This document shows, one piece after another, positions 25,225-36,852 of a stretch of DNA of 64,000 nucleotides (the stretch's first letter is position 1; the number at the start of each line of letters is the position of its first letter). The stretch is from Cycas panzhihuaensis. Taxonomy: Eukaryota; Cycadophyta. A program made the translations under genes and the position numbers. Below the pieces are notes generated by a model. That model ran no database searches, was not told the DNA's origin, and was given only the letters and a program-made list of their open reading frames with translations. The stretch spans positions 161,703,741 through 161,767,740 of the forward strand of contig CM041465.1 of the NCBI GenBank assembly GCA_023213395.1, given 5' to 3'.

Positions 25225-25427
25225 CTCCCCCTTAATACACATTTGGGTCATTTGTATTTGCAACACTTTGTACTTGGAAATGTCTTGAGAATGATGTCTT
25301 CAACTTGATCCTTGTCTTTAATCTTGTAGTGATGTCTTTGTTGTAGAATGATGTCTTCATCTTGATTTTCGTCTCCAATTCTGTACTGATGCCTTTGTAA
25401 GTGTAGGAATATATAGTTTGCAAGACT
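25225..25427 (-). repeat. 57-bp minisatellite in the element's 3' interior
   Basis: AATGATGTCTTCA(A/T)CTTGAT... is repeated with a ~57-bp period at about 25284 and 25341. A third diverged copy lies at 28050-28107, on the other side of the nested element. The repeats keep the minus-strand frame (19 codons, KTSFYNKDITTRLKTRIKL type), so a repeated tail in a gag-like product is possible. Confidence 0.6.
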
Positions 25428-25442
25428 ATGCTCTGATACTAA

Positions 25443-25854
25443 ATGAAGGAATAATAATATTTGCAGGAGAACAGGTCAGAACATATATCAAACAACCATA
25501 AACCAATATTGCATCAATGTATCAATGTATCACATTCACAATAGCATAAACACATGAGAGCCTTGTTGCTCAATCCATTGTAGTAGAAATGAGCATTACA
25601 AATCTCCTCAAAGAAGGCAGTGTCTAAAGACACTAGGGTTGTACACCCCTTAACATTTATAGTTTGGGGGAGGAGGGAAACTCCTCAACCCCTGAATTCA
25701 AAATAATAATAAAATAATCTTCACTTAACTCAAATGTAACTAACTCAACTTACCTTAACTTACCTTGACATGTTGAGCATTACATATCTAAATTGAGGTG
25801 CACAAGCCTGGTAGGTAAGAGGGAGTTGAGTGATGATATTACACTCCAACATTC
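25443..25854 (-). repeat. Inner LTR (B), full copy
   Basis: On the minus strand it starts TGTTGGAGTGTAATATC right after an AACATTAAGGGAGAGAA purine tract. It ends near CCTTCA and is followed by TAGTATCAGAGCA, a primer-binding site (complement at 25428-25440). Its first 178 bases recur at 27868-28045 with about three differences. Having both a purine tract upstream and a primer site downstream is unusual for a single LTR. Confidence 0.75.
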
Positions 25855-26604
25855 TCTCCCTTAATGTTAGCACGAATACTTGTATCTTTTCCTTGAACAT
25901 ATGGAACTGGTACTTGAAAAAAACTTTGAAATTCTGATCTTGATCTTTATCAACTCTTCTCACCCTTATAGTCACATATATCTCTTTATCATAGAATGGT
26001 GTAGGAAAACTATAAGTAGATGAAACTTGATGCAAATGTAGATGAATAGCTATAATTTAGACTTTGTCAATTGGAACATTAAGAAGGCTTTGAACTTGAA
26101 CTTTTGTAATCTTTATGCTTTGAATAACTGTCATATTATCAGGTTCATTCTTTGTCATATCATCAGATTCATTCTTCGTTATGTCATAAGATTCATCTTC
26201 ATGCTCCCCCTCAAATGGAGGATCAAATCCTTGTGCAACAATGTGGTCCTGCATTTGATCTGAATCCTCATGGTTGTTGTCGTCATGATCTATCTGCTCA
26301 CATTACCCACATGCTCATCAAAAATTTCATCAAATACATTGGGGGTATCTCCCCCATAAATGGAAATCAATAAATCCCAAATAGACTTAGATGTTGTTAA
26401 TTCAAAAACTAGTAAAAAAACATCATCAGTCATAATGCAAAATAATAAACCTAAAACTTCATTATCTTTTCTAAAATTTTCTTTAATGCTAAGGTCACAT
26501 TCATATTGTAAATACTTTAAAAGATCATGTTCAATAAAGTAAGCTTGCATGGTGTCATACCATAGTGAAAAGTTATGGCCATCAAAAATGGAGAATTGTG
26601 CCAT
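25855..26604 (-). pseudogene. Inner gag-like remnant
   Basis: An ORF at 26290-26604 (104 codons, minus strand) starts MAQFSIFDGHNFSLWYDTMQ and has the copia gag N-terminal pattern (FDGxNFxxWxxxM...LLKYL). SKSIWDLLISIYGG then matches the UBN2 pattern xxKxxWDxLxxxYxG. It stops there. The following 400 bp hold acidic repeats (DITKNESDDMTKNEPDNMT, 26057-26254) in another frame. It is a broken gag without enzymes. Confidence 0.65.
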
Positions 26605-27867
26605 TTTGAAAGCAATGTGATCAATAAGAAAATAATGATGCGTTTGAAAGTAAACTTAAAAAATCTTTTTCACTTATGCAAAACTGAAATAAACTTTTGA
26701 GAATGAAATATAAAGAGTTTTCAAAAATACCAATTTCTCAAATGAGTAAATATAAATCTTCAATGTAAGAAAAACTTTCCCTTCTTGTATAAAGAATAAC
26801 TTTTCTTTGAGAAAAATATATATTGCCTTATAAATAAATGCTAGTTTAAAACAACTTAAAATGCTTGTAGAAAGATCAAGTAGAAACCTTGAGTTAAACA
26901 ATGAGATATAAACTAGAATTTTCTTAAAACTTTTGAAAAAAGACAAGCTTATAAGGATGTACTTGTATGCTCAATTTTAATAGCTTGAAAACTATACTGA
27001 ATAATGTCAGAATAACTTAAAATTCTACCAATATGTAGATTAATAAGATGTGAATCCAATGAAACTAACGGTTTTAAAAACGGGTACCAATAAATCATGA
27101 TTTGAATGATGCAAAGGTATAGACCTCCTTATGGGGCCTAACTGGAGCAGGGTAGACAAAATTGCATAAAATTACTAATTAACTTTTAGAAAATGTTGAA
27201 AAAAAGGAACAAATATTATTTATGAAATTGTTTAATGTACTTTCAATTAAAAATCTTTGAAAAATATATTAAAAAATGTGTAAAAATAGCAGATTTGAAG
27301 CAATAAGGTACCTCAACTTTGACTGATTTGAAATATAGGAAAAATATATCAAAATATATAGAAAAATATGTCAAAATGAAGAGAAATGAATCAGCTTCCC
27401 AAAAAAGCTGACGGAATTAAAATCTGATATAAAATGAGAACGTTATAGTGAAAATGGTAACAGGTGTCTTTATGTAAAATGTTAAGAAATGGGCAAAAAA
27501 TAACTAAATTTCTAATTTCAGCGATTAAAATATTAATGAAGATGAACTCAAAAAATTGAAGTAAGAAGTGGGTATTGAAGTCTATAGAACACAGATCGCT
27601 ATAGAGGAAATTTGGGCAAAAAATAGTTTATCAGTAATAAATGACAGCCAGTTCTAAAAGTGGTTTTGTTAAAAGTGTAAAAAGACTGAAAATTTGAATG
27701 TATGATGTTAAAATGGCAGAAACAGGTCAAATCGGCACCAAATTAATCATATGACCAGTCAAAATTAGTCTACAAAAAATTTCTGATCTAATGGAGGTAG
27801 TTTCATCTGAAATTGATGCTCCAGCGAAGAGTTATGGCAAAAAAACACTAATAACCCTATAAAATAT

Positions 27868-28045
27868 AAGGAAACCCCTCAACCCCTAAATTCAAAATAA
27901 TAATAAAATAATCTTCACTTAACTCAAATGTAACTAACTCAACTTACCTTAACTTACCTTGACATGTTGAGCATCACATGTCTAAATTGAGGTGCACAAG
28001 CCTGGTAGGTAAGAGGGAGTTGAGTGATGATATTACACTCCAACA
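27868..28045 (-). repeat. Inner LTR (B), partial copy
   Basis: 178 bp matching the U3 end of 25443-25854 with about three mismatches. The rest of the LTR and its primer site are missing on the left. As the 5' LTR of the inner element it would be truncated. Confidence 0.8.
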
Positions 28046-28229
28046 GTAAGATGATGTCCTTAGCTTGATTTCCATCTTCAATCATGTAGTGATGATATTG
28101 ATGTAATAGCTCTAGCAAGTGCAAAACCTGATTCTTCATTATGACTAGTCTAATTTGATTGCGATGAAGATCTTGTAAGTAACCATCTTTAAACACAACT
28201 TACTTATCATCATTATCCTGTATAAGTTC

Positions 28230-29030
28230 TTAATCACCATATACAACAGTGATTTCTTCAACCTTAGGAGTGGAATCTTGATCAACTTGCATACTTTTTG
28301 AACTTGAATCAACACTTAAAGAAGGAACATCATTCAAACTTGAATCAATACTTAAAGTAGGAATATCATCAACATAAGGCTTATGCTTTATAGGACCATT
28401 AGATTCATATCCAATGGAGTCATCTATATAAACCTTTATTAACTCATTATTTTCAACATCTTCATTAGTAGTTGTAGTCTCATCAACACATTCAACCATC
28501 GTTTCTTTACATTCAGTAGAAATTTCATCAGTACTCATACCTTCTTCATCTTGACATGTTGTTTCATTAATGTTGATGATATTTTCTTCATTCGTTGTAC
28601 CTATACCATAACTAGCTTTAATTGCTTTTTCAATTATTCGTTGTGTCTCTTCAGGAGTTTGTTCAAATACTTCCCTTAGAAAATCCCAAGCTTCTTTAGC
28701 ATTACTTGCATGTAGAATCATAGGAATAATAAAATGGAATTTGGAAGGAAGATCAACATCATTGAATGCAGCACAAATCATAATGAATGCTTTCCTATCT
28801 TTCTTCTCAAGCATTTCCTTTTCTTCTTCATCATTAGGGATATCATATTCATCAGTAACAATCTTCCATAAACCTCTAGCTATGAATAGACATCTCATTT
28901 TAATTATCCAAAAGAAGTAGTCTTCACTATTGCATTTAGGTACTAGAAGAAATGAATCCCTTAAGTAATATTCATTTGTTTCAGGAGCATATATAACCAC
29001 ATCATTATCCTCCATGATTGTGAATGCCAT
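28230..29030 (-). CDS. gag: Copia-type Gag, intact ORF, 266 aa
   Basis: This is the only long uninterrupted element ORF in the window. It starts MAFTIMEDNDVVIYAPETNE. At about residues 30-55 it has the DUF4219/gag pattern (PKCNSEDYFFWIIKMRCLFI, then GLWKIV). At about 70-125 is a UBN2-like stretch with KKDRKAFIMICAAF and ASNAKEAWDFLREVFE. The C-terminal half (about residues 150-266) is acidic and low-complexity with repeated PTLSIDSS/PSLSVDSS units. No CCHC knuckle is visible. Gag would form the retrotransposon particle in the cytoplasm. The element has no pol, so any movement needs enzymes from another copy. The LTRs differ at only about 4 percent, in line with the still-open frame. Confidence 0.75.
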   Translation of the reverse strand: MAFTIMEDNDVVIYAPETNEYYLRDSFLLVPKCNSEDYFFWIIKMRCLFIARGLWKIVTDEYDIPNDEEEKEMLEKKDRKAFIMICAAFNDVDLPSKFHFIIPMILHASNAKEAWDFLREVFEQTPEETQRIIEKAIKASYGIGTTNEENIININETTCQDEEGMSTDEISTECKETMVECVDETTTTNEDVENNELIKVYIDDSIGYESNGPIKHKPYVDDIPTLSIDSSLNDVPSLSVDSSSKSMQVDQDSTPKVEEITVVYGD

Positions 29031-29039
29031 TTTCTAACA

Positions 29040-30509
29040 CCATGTCCCTTTTCCAATCAACAAATTCACCCATCAATCTCAACAAACTTTCTCATGTCTC
29101 ATGTCTCTCTCATATTATTGACTTCATCATCACATCATTGCCTTATACATCTCACATATGCCAAATAGTCACATAAAATCCAAACACTCACTTCACCAAA
29201 TCAATGCCTCATAAATCTCATGATGATCATACATGTCATATGTCGCTACCAAGACACATACTTCACTTGATTTCCCAAAAAAATAACTCATGCCACTACA
29301 CCACTCAACAAAGTTTGCTTCCCAATAACTCAACTTATCCTTCTTTGCCCATTCAGTCAATTAGAACACATCATCAACCATGCCTAATCTCATCCTTAAA
29401 CATGCCCAACAAACACCTAATCCTTTCATATAACCTCACATGCAATAAGCATCTCATCGCCTCATATCACTATCTTTCTTACCCTCAAATTAGCCTTATC
29501 ATGTCCATAAAGTCCCTTCACATAAATCGCATTCCAAGGAGAACTAAATCACCATATTCCACCCAACTCATTCATGCAAACACATGCACTGTCACTTCAT
29601 CACCATACTATGTCATCATCACAATAGCTCTCTCATATGAACACATGTAAGAAGGCACTTAATTTTCCATTAAACAATCACCATCATGCACTTCAAATCA
29701 CCAATAGAGTACCAAATACATTCACATCAACGTAACTTAATATCATCTCATATTGCAACAATACTCTCCCATGCACAACATACACAACACCTCATATTGC
29801 AACATCACCCAACTTATGTAAATCACATGCAAGATAGTACTATGCCAATGCCAAATTTTACTACTTTGTCACTAATTAAGAGTATAAAACACTTATATCA
29901 CCTCATTACCATTGCCTCATTCATGTCACCATATAAATATGAAACCCTTAAATTCCCAAAAACTTATTTCTAAAAAAACGTATAGCTCAAAAATACATAA
30001 AATATGGATGGAAATGATGGACTCTGAAATACGATTCCAATGGTTCAGACGAAATTGAATTTTGATACCCAGATCAAAAGTTATGATCCTTTTAAGAATT
30101 TCACAATTAGGGTTTCTAGGGGTTATAATAGTACCTTCTGATAAATTGCTCATAACTTTTTATTCTGGACTTTGATGAACCTCAAACCACTTCCATTAGA
30201 AAGAGAATTCAAAAACACACATAATAAAAAAAATTTTGAGGTCATTTGGATACCTGTAGCCAAAGTTATGGCTCCTTGAAGTTGAGGTTGCAGATCTGTC
30301 CCAAAAATATGGTGACGAAAAAAATGCAGGCCAAAATTAATTCTGTTATAATTTTTGCATTTTCACCCCAAAATCTGTAGTGCGACCACTCAAATTTTAT
30401 AGAACGAGCTATTTCGTCTCAATTTCGCTATTAATTTCAGAAATTTCAACATTATGGCACCTCTAAAATCACAGCTCTAATACTGAACAAAAACACCTCT
30501 CTCAACCTT
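29040..30509 (-). other. Long noncoding leader of the gag-only element
   Basis: Between the primer-binding site and gag. The half nearer gag is CA-rich and the half nearer the LTR is AT-rich, with degenerate repeats around AAAGTTATG(G/A)(C/T)CC. No motif-bearing ORF; the 148- and 95-codon frames on the plus strand (29204-29973) are compositional. Confidence 0.55.
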
Positions 30510-30524
30510 GGTGCTCTAATACCA

Positions 30525-30747
30525 TGTTAGAAAATAGACCTGCAATAAGATATTGACAAACAAAACAAAACACCTCCACAGGATCGAATGGTACCCTTAA
30601 GGTACCTCAAATTGTATTAACAAAATATCCTTACAACAACATTACAATATGATACACTATGTTGTGTCTTTATAGTACATGTCAATATAGAGAGAGTAGG
30701 ACTCACTTGCATGTGGGACAAAATAAATGTGCATTATCAATATTCCA
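30525..30747 (-). repeat. 5' LTR of gag-only element
   Basis: 223 bp pairing with 24999-25221. On the minus strand it starts TGGAATATTGATAATGC and ends CTAACA, directly followed by the primer-binding site. Confidence 0.88.
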
Positions 30748-31470
<723 letters not shown>

Positions 31471-31600
31471 ATACAAGGTGAATAAAAGCATCTCCAATTA
31501 GTTGTCTGATTCATTTTTCTCATATATTAATTATTACACACAAAAAAATAGATGTACAAAAGTGAATAAAGTAAATTATATTTATATATGTGTGTTAGAT
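31471..31600 (+). repeat. Non-satellite segment, copy 2
   Basis: Near-identical to 24461-24590. The right side changes from GAGAGAGAG to TGTTAGATATAAGTGCATCC. Confidence 0.9.
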
Positions 31601-31619
31601 ATAAGTGCATCCTTCTAGT

Positions 31620-32196
<577 letters not shown>

Positions 32197-33069
32197 GTCT
32201 TCTACTTTCTCAAATAATCTCTTAAAATCTATCTCAATCAATTGAGTCATATTTACATTTAGGAACTATAGTTATAGTGGTAGGACGAGCATTTTCTAAA
32301 ACATCATTAATCGTTGATCTCTTATACCTATTAAGTTCCTTCAAAAGAGCACACAGTCTATGGTTGCCTTCATAGTTGCTACATATGGAGTATTATAGGG
32401 TAGACCAAGCTCTTTAAATCCATCACCTTACATTAAATATACTCTTCATATCCTTGCATCACATCAAGTACTTTATTAACCAGTGTCATATTATTAATCA
32501 GTGGCCCTTTTGTGTTGAGTAATCAAGTGGTTGTTTATCTTCACATACTCAAAGTCGGAGTTGCATATATAATAATTGAGAGGTATATATTAATAACAAC
32601 ATAGTCTTTAGCATGAATAAAGGACTCATAAGAGAGTTCAACATATCAAGTCAATTACTTTGGACTATCAATATTGGATTGTACAATCTCTATGATAATA
32701 AGATTATTGATATATTCTATCCTTTGGGTATTTACCAAGAAGGATATAAATACACACATAATTAAATTAATGATGGATTGTTAATTGTTACTCTTTATGC
32801 TAGGATAAGTAATTTTCATATTATATTGATTATTACTCAAGTTGTGACCTTATCATCCTTGCCATATCATCTGATCATCGGTTAGAATTAGTTGGATTGT
32901 TCTCTCCTACCAATCAATAGCAAAATGTCAAGGTATATCATTATTAAAGGCTACATACTCACCTTAATGCATCATACAAAGATCTCACCTAGACATTGAC
33001 ACCTTCTTGCCTATGTGTATATATAATACTAATAAGATATTAAAAAATAAGGCAAGGAAATGAGAATAT
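32197..33069. other. Element interior, unclassified
   Basis: AT-rich, with no convincing protein similarity on either strand. It lies just upstream of the BRCT remnant and may hold more of the captured transcript in unrecognisable form. Confidence 0.4.
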
Positions 33070-33976
33070 TATTTCAAGGAATAAGATTTGTACTAGTAGG
33101 ATTTGAACCTATAACAGAAAATAAATATACAATGGAGATAAAGTACAATGAGGCATTTAATGTGGGATAATATGATTCAAGTTGTACTCATGTCATTATT
33201 TACTAGTTTACATACTATAATCCTATTTGTGCTATGGCTAGAAAGGATGGGAAGGTGTTGGTTATACACTTATAGATTGTAAATAGTTTAACTAGTGGAA
33301 TACTTATAGATATTGATAAGATATTGTACAAATCTATAAGAAACATGATGGGGATTCTAGGTAGTGCATCCTTATGCACCTACTTGATAGGGTATCAAGG
33401 TCATGATCATCAAGACATTATGAGAATGTTTGAAATAATGGGAGCATAATTTGTAAAGTCATTGATTGTGAGTGAAGTAACACATCTTATTTATTATAAG
33501 CACAAGTGGACAACTACAAGGTTGCTAAATAAATAGGAATAAATCTAGTCAACCATCATTGGCTTGAAGATTGTTTGAAGGTTTAGGCATTACTTTTTAA
33601 AGAAAATTATCTAAAAAGTGGATGGGAAGTGAAACTTTTGGAAGCAAAGACTGGTCCACCTCTATTAATAACACACCATTAAGTCTCATATAGTTATTCT
33701 ACTAATCTATATGGACCTCTTCTGATGACAAAATCTAAACTCCTTTCACATTCTACATCATACAAATTACATTTTATAAAAAAAGAATTGCCAAAATTAA
33801 ACTTTTCACCCAGAGAACATGTAGAAGCAAGGACTTATGAAAAATTGGAAAGGAATGAAAAGTTAATAGATATAGAAAATGGCTATGAACATAAAGAATC
33901 TTCTTCAACATTAGTAAATCTCAATGATACCTACTTATTAGCATTAGATAAAAAATCAAAGCAAGAAGTAAGATGA
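33070..33976 (+). pseudogene. Double-BRCT protein gene fragment, decayed and apparently intronless
   Basis: With stops ignored, 33075-33360 reads LFQGIRFVLVGFEPITENKY, YDSSCTHVII, ICAMARKDGKVLVIHL and ILIDIDKILYKSIR, a first BRCT domain. 33370-33640 reads LIGYQGHDHQDIMRMFEIMG, SEVTHLIYYKHK, GINLVNHHWLEDCLKV and ENYLKSGWEVKLLEA, a second BRCT with the conserved W in HHWLEDC. The two in series with these phrases match the N-terminal pair of the Arabidopsis At4g02110-type plant BRCT protein. A charged linker in the same frame (KLLSHSTSYKLHF, then VNLNDTYLLALDKKSKQEVR) runs to 33976. There is one frameshift at about 33511 and stops at glutamine/tryptophan positions (e.g. 33168-33170). No intron separates the domains, which suggests capture from RNA. 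BRCT domains bind phosphopeptides in DNA-damage signalling; this copy cannot make such a protein. Confidence 0.85.
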
Positions 33977-34873
33977 TTATAAGAGTTACATTAAAGGAAT
34001 TCATTTAAAAATCATAAAGGACATATAGATAAACATATTAATAACACAGATGTTGAGGGCACATCTATACTAAAAGCCAATGGAATACAAGATTATGCAA
34101 TACAAGAAGAAGAAGGGCCTACAAATCAAATCATAATCCCAACACATGATTTGAACATAAGAAGAAAGAAATAGCATACAGTAGGAAAATAAGAATAAAC
34201 CATTGTTAGTTGACAAGGGCAAAATGCTAATGTCATTCCTAAAAGAAAATATAATAATTTATAAAAAGGGATATCAAGTTTATGCTAAAATGGTTGCTAA
34301 TGGCAATAATAATATCTACATTCCTCGATCAATTGAAAAAGAACCAACAAGTATCAATAAAATCTATTAATCAATCTAAACAAAAGATATTGATACTGAC
34401 AATAACAAGTAAACTTCTTAATCAACCAAATGATACAAATTAAATAACTATATCATATATAACTAAGGATTCCCCAGTGTTAGCAATAATCATCTTGCCT
34501 CCTGATGAATCTGAGAAGTTTTTAAGTACTAGTAAAATATCATACATTCTAAGATAATATTATGTCTATTAATAGATGGAAGTCAAAGTCAAATAGAAGA
34601 TATTGTGATAACAATCTTTAGCCTACAGGCAAAAGCATATAAAAATTCAATATTTTTGTAGTTAGCATCTACTAAAGAATTCTAATTAGTCCATAATCAC
34701 ATCAACTTATTTAATCTTATGCTTGTATATGTATTCATTATTGTTTAAAGTTCTAACAGTTATGGATTGACAACATATATTAGATAATTATGATATTCTT
34801 TTATCAGTAAGAGGTGACATAAAACCAATCATTATCTCAATCAGGTTCCAAGGATAAAATATTTCAAGGAGGA

Positions 34874-34991
34874 GGTCTTATTATGAACCACCTTGAATGA
34901 TGTAATCAACCAATCATTTGACTATATTTTATGGTCTTATTATGAACCACCTTGAATGAAGTAATCAACCAATCATTTGACTATGTTTTAT
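34874..34991 (+). repeat. Tandem duplication, 2 x 59 bp
   Basis: GGTCTTATTATGAACCACCTTGAATGA(T/A)GTAATCAACCAATC... occurs twice, at 34874 and 34933. The TTATTATGAACCACCTT core looks like the LTR start TTGTTATGAACATCCTT at 35019. Confidence 0.88.
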
Positions 34992-35018
34992 GGACAAAAC
35001 ATCTTAAGGATGAGGAAT

Positions 35019-35233
35019 TGTTATGAACATCCTTAAAGATAGTTAATTAAATTATTAAGTGAATAGGTGCTTTGAATAGTTATAACCATTTATAAAAAAG
35101 GCGTATTAATAAGTGAATGGGTGCTTTGAATAATTACATCCTTTTCTAAATAGTCATTGTTTACCCTCATGGATTTTAAGCACACTTATATACTATCAGC
35201 TATTCTCTTAAGTTATGAAAAAGGTCCATAACA
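35019..35233 (+). repeat. 3' LTR of composite element
   Basis: It starts TGTTATGAACATCC after a purine-rich tract and ends CCATAACA. It pairs with 21978-22211 and contains an internal repeat of GAATAGGTGCTTTGAATAGTT. Confidence 0.85.
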
Positions 35234-35769
35234 TCCCTAAGATAGGCCTACTTCTATTTGCTAGAACCTTGTTAATTGACTAAGTAGTGATGCCCCTAGT
35301 ATATCAACCCTATCCTTCCCTTAGAAGTAAAGATGTCCCATTGTGAAGGATTCTTTAATTATTCAAGCCTTCATCTCCTTAGCATATTAGACTCTCCCTC
35401 ATTTGGGAGTCATTTTACTTTGAGTCATGTTCCAAATGCCAAAAGTGGTGGTCCAACATCACATTTTGGGTTGGGAGTAACTTCCTAATTCTCCTTTATC
35501 TCTAAATATAAAAATCTATTAGACTCATATATAGGCATCCATGAGCTATCTACCCATACGGGTGGATCATTATTAGGTGAGCGAGACCCTAATAACTAAC
35601 CCTTGATAAGGTCATTAATCTAGGGTCTGATCTCTCTCAGACTTTCATACTCATCAGTCCTTATGATCCTTAGTATAGTTAGATATAATTTTATCTTTTT
35701 GGGTGGGTTGGTGGTCTAGGTTAGGACCCCATCTCTAACTTAAAACTTAAAAAGGGTAAAAGAGAAGGT
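35234..35769. other. Unclassified spacer
   Basis: No coding or LTR signal recognised. The GC content is somewhat higher than its neighbours'. Confidence 0.4.
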
Positions 35770-36400
35770 GTTGAGAAGACAAGGTCCCAACCCTTAAACC
35801 GCCACCAAGATCTAAACTATTCTTACAACTAGTTACAGAAATTGAAACTAAAAGTTACATGCAAGTTCTTAAACTAGAGATAAAACAATAAAATGAACAA
35901 GAAAGCCAAGCATCACAAATACACCTGATATAACGTGGTAAAACCCTAGTAGTGTGCTAGGGAAACATCCACACAGGAAAGGTATTGATCTTTATTATTG
36001 TAGAATGGAGAAAATGTACATAATCCTATAGCAAAGTGCTCACAGTAACAACAACCAATTGCCCCACTTTCATAGTACATTAAACACCATCAACATTAAA
36101 TGAAAAATGCCCTAAATCAGGCTATATGAGAGGGTCATCCAAGGCACAAATCTTGACCATAGAATCTAGGGTATTTTTAGCGAACGACCCTGATCCTCTT
36201 TATAATTTAATATACTTTCAGTGCTAAATTTTTGGGTCAGGGGCTATCACCCCTGAACCCCCTCTTTGCGGGGGGTGTTCCACACCCCACGTACTCCCCT
36301 AGCTAAGGGGGGATCCCACCCCCCTTGGAACCCCCCTTGGAAGGTTTGGGGGGGAAACTGCGCTACCAACGTGTCAAAATTTTAGCCTCCTAACCATTGT
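35770..36400 (-). repeat. Copia-type LTR fragment or solo LTR, minus strand
   Basis: On the minus strand TATAAAGAGGATCAGG (36199-36214) is a good TATA region. Downstream lie CTTTCCTGTGTGGATGTTTC and ACTAGGGTTTTACCACGTTA (about 35930-35985), wording typical of the R/U5 part of plant copia LTRs. Upstream is a GC-rich palindromic U3 block (36230-36360). No partner LTR was found in the window and the ends are not fixed. Confidence 0.6.
36230..36360. other. GC-rich palindromic block
   Basis: Repeated inverted motifs (GGGTCAGGGGCTATCACCCC, CCCCTCTTTGCGGGGG, ACCCCCCTTGGAACCC) can form several hairpins. The composition contrasts sharply with the AT-rich surroundings. It lies where the U3 of the minus-strand LTR would be. 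Confidence 0.75.
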
Positions 36401-36419
36401 TGTCACATTACCCAACATA

Positions 36420-36800
36420 AGGAAGCCATAGGATATTGATTAGGAAAAATTTTCCCTTAATGTATCCCTTGCTAGGTTAGGGATTGATTGCTCTTCTCCC
36501 CAACTTAAAAGGAATTCTGATTTTTAGTTTATTGATTGTACTTTATTTTCCTTGATTTGAAAATTTTTATTTTAGTATCTTTTTTAAATCCATGATGTAA
36601 ACACAAAGAAAAAGAAAAAAAAGAAGTAAACCACATAAATACCTTGTTGCTTATGCCTTATACCTTCCCTTTACAAATCTAGATAAATCATCCATATTTC
36701 CTTAAATAGAGTAAAAATTCCTTGTTAAATCTAATTCTTTTAAAACTCTCATTCTTGAGTCAACTTGGTCAATTAGGCCTCCCAACCTGAAATATTTTCT
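36420..36800 (+). repeat. Long inverted repeat, left arm
   Basis: Reverse complement of 37626-38000 over about 380 bp with moderate divergence. Shared words include GGGATTGATT(G/A)CTCTTCTCC, GATTTTTAGTTTATT, ATTTTTATTTTAGT and GGTCAATTAGGCC. Confidence 0.88.
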
Positions 36801-36852
36801 AGCAACCACAGTAAGAGATGAATGTATAACCTTTTGATATGAAGCCAAACTA

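Larger units (their letters stand above)
24999..30747 (-). mobile_element. Gag-only copia-type LTR retrotransposon, minus strand
   Basis: LTRs of 223 bp at 24999-25221 (3' on the minus strand) and 30525-30747 (5') differ at about nine positions by eye. They are flanked by perfect 5-bp duplications ATACA (24994-24998 and 30748-30752) in microsatellite DNA. On the minus strand the right LTR is followed by TGGTATTAGAGCACC (complement at 30510-30524), and the left LTR is preceded by AAGGGGGAG. The interior has a long noncoding leader (about 29040-30510) and one intact gag ORF (28230-29030). There is no protease, integrase or RT, so it would depend on proteins from another element. A second related element lies inside (25443-28045). 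Confidence 0.85.

Noticed and set aside
29204-29973. 148- and 95-codon plus-strand ORFs
   Set aside because: Antisense to the CA-rich leader of the minus-strand gag-only element; His/Ser/Thr/Pro bias reflects composition.
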